A DNA stretch of 8,787 nucleotides. It comes from Reyranella sp. (GTDB lineage: Bacteria; Pseudomonadota; Alphaproteobacteria; Reyranellales; Reyranellaceae). Location of the stretch: assembly GCA_016780605.1 (NCBI GenBank), contig JADHLS010000173.1, positions 1 to 8,787 of the forward strand, in the 5' to 3' direction. This document shows, piece after piece, positions 7,197 through 8,787 of this stretch (positions are counted from its first letter, which is position 1; the number at the start of each line of letters is the position of its first letter). Under the pieces are notes generated by a model that made no database searches, was not told where the DNA came from, and was given only the letters and a program-made list of their open reading frames with translations. The position numbers and the translations under genes are program-made.

Positions 7197-7211
7197 GAAC
7201 AGAAGGCGAAC
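7197..7211. promoter_or_regulatory. Orphan perfect SOS-box motif
   Basis: GAAC-AGAAGGC-GAAC is a perfect match to the alphaproteobacterial LexA site, 18 bp after the HMA gene stop and 186 bp before the marR start. TATAGA (7193-7198) on + and TATACT (7196-7191) on - are possible -10 elements beside it, but neither has a good -35. No obvious SOS gene adjoins it. Function is uncertain, and chance cannot be excluded. Confidence 0.4.
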
Positions 7212-7227
7212 GCAGGCCAGCGGAAAA

Positions 7228-7265
7228 TGGCCCGCGAATGCCGCCGCGCATCCTGCGGGCGGCCA
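7228..7265. repeat. Inverted repeat in the HMA-marR gap
   Basis: GCCCGC (7230-7235) pairs with GCGGGC (7255-7260), and the flanking TGGCC (7228-7232) can instead pair with GGCCA (7261-7265). The loop is long (19 nt) and no T-run follows on +, so this is at best a weak or factor-dependent end for the HMA transcript. Confidence 0.3.
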
Positions 7266-7347
7266 ATTATTGCGTACCGTAAGCGCCCTCTGTCGAATTC
7301 AGGGTCTCGAGTGATTCCAAAGGGTTAGGTCGATAATTAGTGCGTCC

Positions 7348-7376
7348 TTCAAAAAAATCATAAGCATGCTTATATT
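7348..7376 (+). promoter_or_regulatory. marR promoter (-35 TTCAAA, 17-bp spacer, -10 TATATT)
   Basis: TTCAAA (7348-7353) matches TTGACA at 4 of 6, and TATATT (7371-7376) matches TATAAT at 5 of 6, with a 17-bp spacer. Transcription would start near 7383, just before the AGGAGA ribosome site (7387-7392). The palindromic operator overlaps the spacer and -10. Confidence 0.7.
7360..7373. promoter_or_regulatory. Perfect 14-bp palindrome, likely MarR operator
   Basis: ATAAGCATGCTTAT is a perfect palindrome covering the 3' half of the promoter spacer and three bases of the -10. MarR-family dimers bind such palindromes and usually repress their own operon, so this is the expected autoregulatory operator. 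That the adjacent MarR protein binds it is inferred. Confidence 0.8.
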
Positions 7377-7388
7377 AGGCGTGCTTAG
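7375..7388. promoter_or_regulatory. Degenerate second operator copy
   Basis: TTAGGCGTGCTTAG matches the upstream palindrome at 10 of 14 positions and repeats its right half TGCTTA exactly 15 bp further on. It covers the predicted transcription start and the edge of the ribosome site. It may be a secondary, lower-affinity MarR site. Confidence 0.5.
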
Positions 7389-7397
7389 GAGACTTTG

Positions 7398-7874
7398 ATG
7401 GACAATCTGGACCGCAATCTCGGCTTCCTGCTGCACGACGTGGCGCGGCTGATGCGCAAGCGCTTTGAGCAGAACGCCCGCGAGCTCGGACTGACGCGCT
7501 CGCAGTGCTCGGTGCTGGCGCATCTCGCACGGCATGACGGCATCCAGCAGGGAACCCTGGCCGAGATCCTCGAGGTGGAACCGATCACGCTCACGCGCCT
7601 TGTCGACCGGTTGGAGCAGATGGGGCTGGTTTCGCGCGGGGCGCATCCCAAGGACCGGCGCATCCGGTTGCTGCGGCTCACGGATGCGGCGCATCCGCTG
7701 CTCGCCGAGATCTTCGCGACCGGCGCGCTCACGCGCGGCCAGGCCATGGAGGGCGTTGCCGAGGAGGATCGCGACCGACTGTTCGACGTTCTATTACGTA
7801 TGAAAGCCAACCTGATCGGCAAGTCCGCGGCGGCCAAGGACGCCATGGGCGAGAGGAGAGTATCCAATGGCTAA
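7398..7874 (+). CDS. MarR-family transcriptional repressor
   Basis: This is a 158-residue winged-helix regulator, probably a ligand-responsive repressor of the efflux operon it heads. The order fits MarR: N-terminal dimer helix (LGFLLHDVARLMRKRFEQNA, 8-27), then LTRSQCSVLAHLA (32-44), helix-turn-helix with recognition helix (QGTLAEILEVEPITLTRLVDRLEQMGLV, read as 51-78), wing with the conserved DRR (86-88), and C-terminal dimer helices. The ATG at 7398 is chosen over the adjacent in-frame TTG (7395) because AGGAGA (7387-7392) then has a 5-nt spacing. The stop overlaps the next gene, an efflux membrane-fusion fragment, by 8 nt. This is the EmrR/EmrA style of arrangement. A palindromic operator pair sits at its promoter. 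Confidence 0.93.
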   Translation: MDNLDRNLGFLLHDVARLMRKRFEQNARELGLTRSQCSVLAHLARHDGIQQGTLAEILEVEPITLTRLVDRLEQMGLVSRGAHPKDRRIRLLRLTDAAHPLLAEIFATGALTRGQAMEGVAEEDRDRLFDVLLRMKANLIGKSAAAKDAMGERRVSNG

Positions 7875-8082
7875 TCGCGATTTGGTGCGGCCGCTGGGAC
7901 TCGCCGACGAGGTCGCTGTCCAGAACATCGCCAGGGACACGATCAAGCGGCTGAAACAGCCGCGCACCCTGCGCCGCGCCCTGCTGGCCGCGGGTCCGCT
8001 GGTCGTGCTGGTCGGTGCGCTGTTCGCCTATCTCTCGGGCGGCCGGTACGTCACGACCGACAACGTGCGCATGACGTGGTGA
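7867..8082 (+). pseudogene. Truncated EmrA/HlyD-family efflux membrane-fusion protein (N-terminal remnant)
   Basis: Seventy-one codons remain of what is normally a protein of roughly 350-420 residues linking an inner-membrane drug pump to an outer-membrane channel. Visible are a cytoplasmic N-terminus, one membrane segment (about residues 38-57, ALLAAGPLVVLVGALFAYLS) and the family's post-membrane motif GGRYVTTDN (58-66). In EmrA-like proteins 'TDN-AYV-A' and the lipoyl/coiled-coil domains follow. Here homology stops after Asn66 (nt 8064), and VRMTW and a TGA end the frame. No other frame in 8065-8133 continues the family pattern, so a simple frameshift does not explain the loss. A deletion or rearrangement junction near 8065 is more likely. 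It keeps an AGGAG ribosome site (7854-7858) and overlaps marR by 8 nt. A functional 71-residue membrane peptide is possible but not supported. Confidence 0.75.
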
Positions 8083-8109
8083 CGATGCATACCTCCGCAT
8101 GCGACCATG

Positions 8110-8143
8110 CAGCTGGTGGTGTGCTCGCGGCGACTACCAGCTG
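8110..8143 (-). repeat. 8-bp inverted repeat spanning the autotransporter stop codon
   Basis: CAGCTGGT (8110-8117) and ACCAGCTG (8136-8143) are perfect inverted copies with an 18-nt loop. In the minus-strand transcript this forms a stem containing the final codons and stop of the autotransporter gene. No U-run follows, so it is not a standard intrinsic terminator. It may protect the mRNA end or contribute to termination. Confidence 0.4.
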
Positions 8144-8787
8144 TAACGGAGCGACGCCATGCCGGCGTAGCCTTGGCTGACGCCGGAGAACTCGCCGTCG
8201 AATTTTGCCGACAAGATCAGGCGGCCGGTGATGGCGTAGGCGCCGCTGATCGACACCAGTGCCGCATCGGGCGGAGGCGTCGTTCCCGTGACCACGAAGC
8301 TCGAGCCCGGCAGCTGCAGGAAGGACGCGTTGACTCCGGGACTGCTGATGAAATCATGCGCCCATGCCAAGCGCCCGCGCACGATCAACGGCTTGTCGGC
8401 GACGTCGATGCTGCTGTCGAAGCGCGTCCCGATCTCGGTTCGCGTGTAGGTGGCGTCTGAGGCCGCGTAGGCCAGCCCGAAGCCGAGGCCGGTGAGGTCG
8501 GTCTCGCTGTAAGCGGGCGTATGGAAGAGCTGGAACTGCAGCGCCCCATAGGGCGTGATGCCGAAGGCGCGCGAGCCAGCATCGAAACGCCAGCCGCCCT
8601 CGGCGCGGCCGCCGTAGCTCTGGGCATCGAAGCTCGCCGCGAGCTGGTCGCCCAACGGCGCCCGGTTGGTCGTCATGCGGTGGTTGGCGAAGAAGCCGCC
8701 CAACGAGAAATAAGCCGGTCCGTCGCCGGTCATGCCATAGAGGCCGACCTGCGTGGTGACGCCGTTGCCGGAGCCCAAGCCGTTGCC
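8134..8787 (-). CDS. Autotransporter beta-barrel domain, C-terminal part (start outside window)
   Basis: The frame is open to the right window edge, giving the last 217 residues of a protein that is probably much larger. The fragment is a C-terminal autotransporter (type V secretion) barrel that would sit in the outer membrane and display an upstream passenger. Alternating amphipathic strands are visible, for example GRAEGGWRFDAGS, ITPYGALQFQLFHTP, TRTEIGTRFDSS and IVRGRLAWAHDF, then SFVVTGTTPPPDAALVSISG and LILSAKFDGEFSGVSQGYAG. The protein ends in SLRYSW, a terminal aromatic residue as required by the BAM assembly machinery. The text GRLAWAHDF ... FDGEFSG ... YAG ... LRYSW is characteristic of large autotransporters of Rhizobiales-like bacteria. 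The apparent start near 8778 is an internal TTG, not the gene start. It faces the truncated efflux gene tail-to-tail. Confidence 0.88.
   Translation of the reverse strand, partial: GNGLGSGNGVTTQVGLYGMTGDGPAYFSLGGFFANHRMTTNRAPLGDQLAASFDAQSYGGRAEGGWRFDAGSRAFGITPYGALQFQLFHTPAYSETDLTGLGFGLAYAASDATYTRTEIGTRFDSSIDVADKPLIVRGRLAWAHDFISSPGVNASFLQLPGSSFVVTGTTPPPDAALVSISGAYAITGRLILSAKFDGEFSGVSQGYAGMASLRYSW

Noticed and set aside
7395..7400. TTG at 7395 as marR start
   Set aside because: Only 2 nt from the AGGAGA site; the following ATG at 7398 has normal spacing and is a better start codon.

Overview
The window is GC-rich, densely packed chromosomal DNA from an alphaproteobacterium. Three things support this: the gene order trpD-trpC-moaC-moeA-lexA facing comEC, the LexA protein type, and a direct-repeat SOS box (GTTC-N7-GTTC) at lexA instead of the E. 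coli CTGT-N8-ACAG type. A Rhizobiales or Rhodospirillales-like host (for example Reyranella or Bradyrhizobium relatives) is an inference from general similarity. I could not run a search.

Layout. Positions 1-2031 (+) hold the 3' part of comEC (DNA uptake channel); its start lies to the left of the window. Convergent with it is a small NTF2/SnoaL-like gene (2078-2476, -), then lexA (2544-3284, -). The lexA control region is very clear: a TTGACA / TAGAAC promoter with a perfect SOS box across the spacer and -10, plus a weaker second half-matching box downstream. Upstream of lexA is a tightly coupled run on the minus strand, trpD > trpC > moaC > moeA (6919 down to 3393), with ATGA overlaps at trpD/trpC and trpC/moaC and an 8-nt overlap at moaC/moeA. 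It joins two tryptophan biosynthesis steps with two molybdenum cofactor steps.

Right part (6920-8787). A 56-bp divergent gap separates trpD from a 67-codon heavy-metal-associated (HMA) metallochaperone-like gene on +. A 218-bp gap follows, holding an unexplained second perfect GAAC-N7-GAAC motif, then a MarR-family repressor gene whose promoter carries a perfect 14-bp palindrome and a degenerate second copy. The next gene in the marR operon is the first ~66 codons of an EmrA/HlyD-type efflux membrane-fusion protein, which breaks off abruptly. About 50 bp later comes, on the opposite strand, the C-terminal beta-barrel of an autotransporter that runs off the window. The right end therefore looks like a rearranged, accessory region attached to a conserved housekeeping block.

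No RNA genes, CRISPR arrays, insertion sequences or origins were seen. I found no convincing new multi-gene system. The points most worth checking are the orphan SOS-like box, the tandem operator at lexA, the marR operator pair, and the truncated efflux gene.
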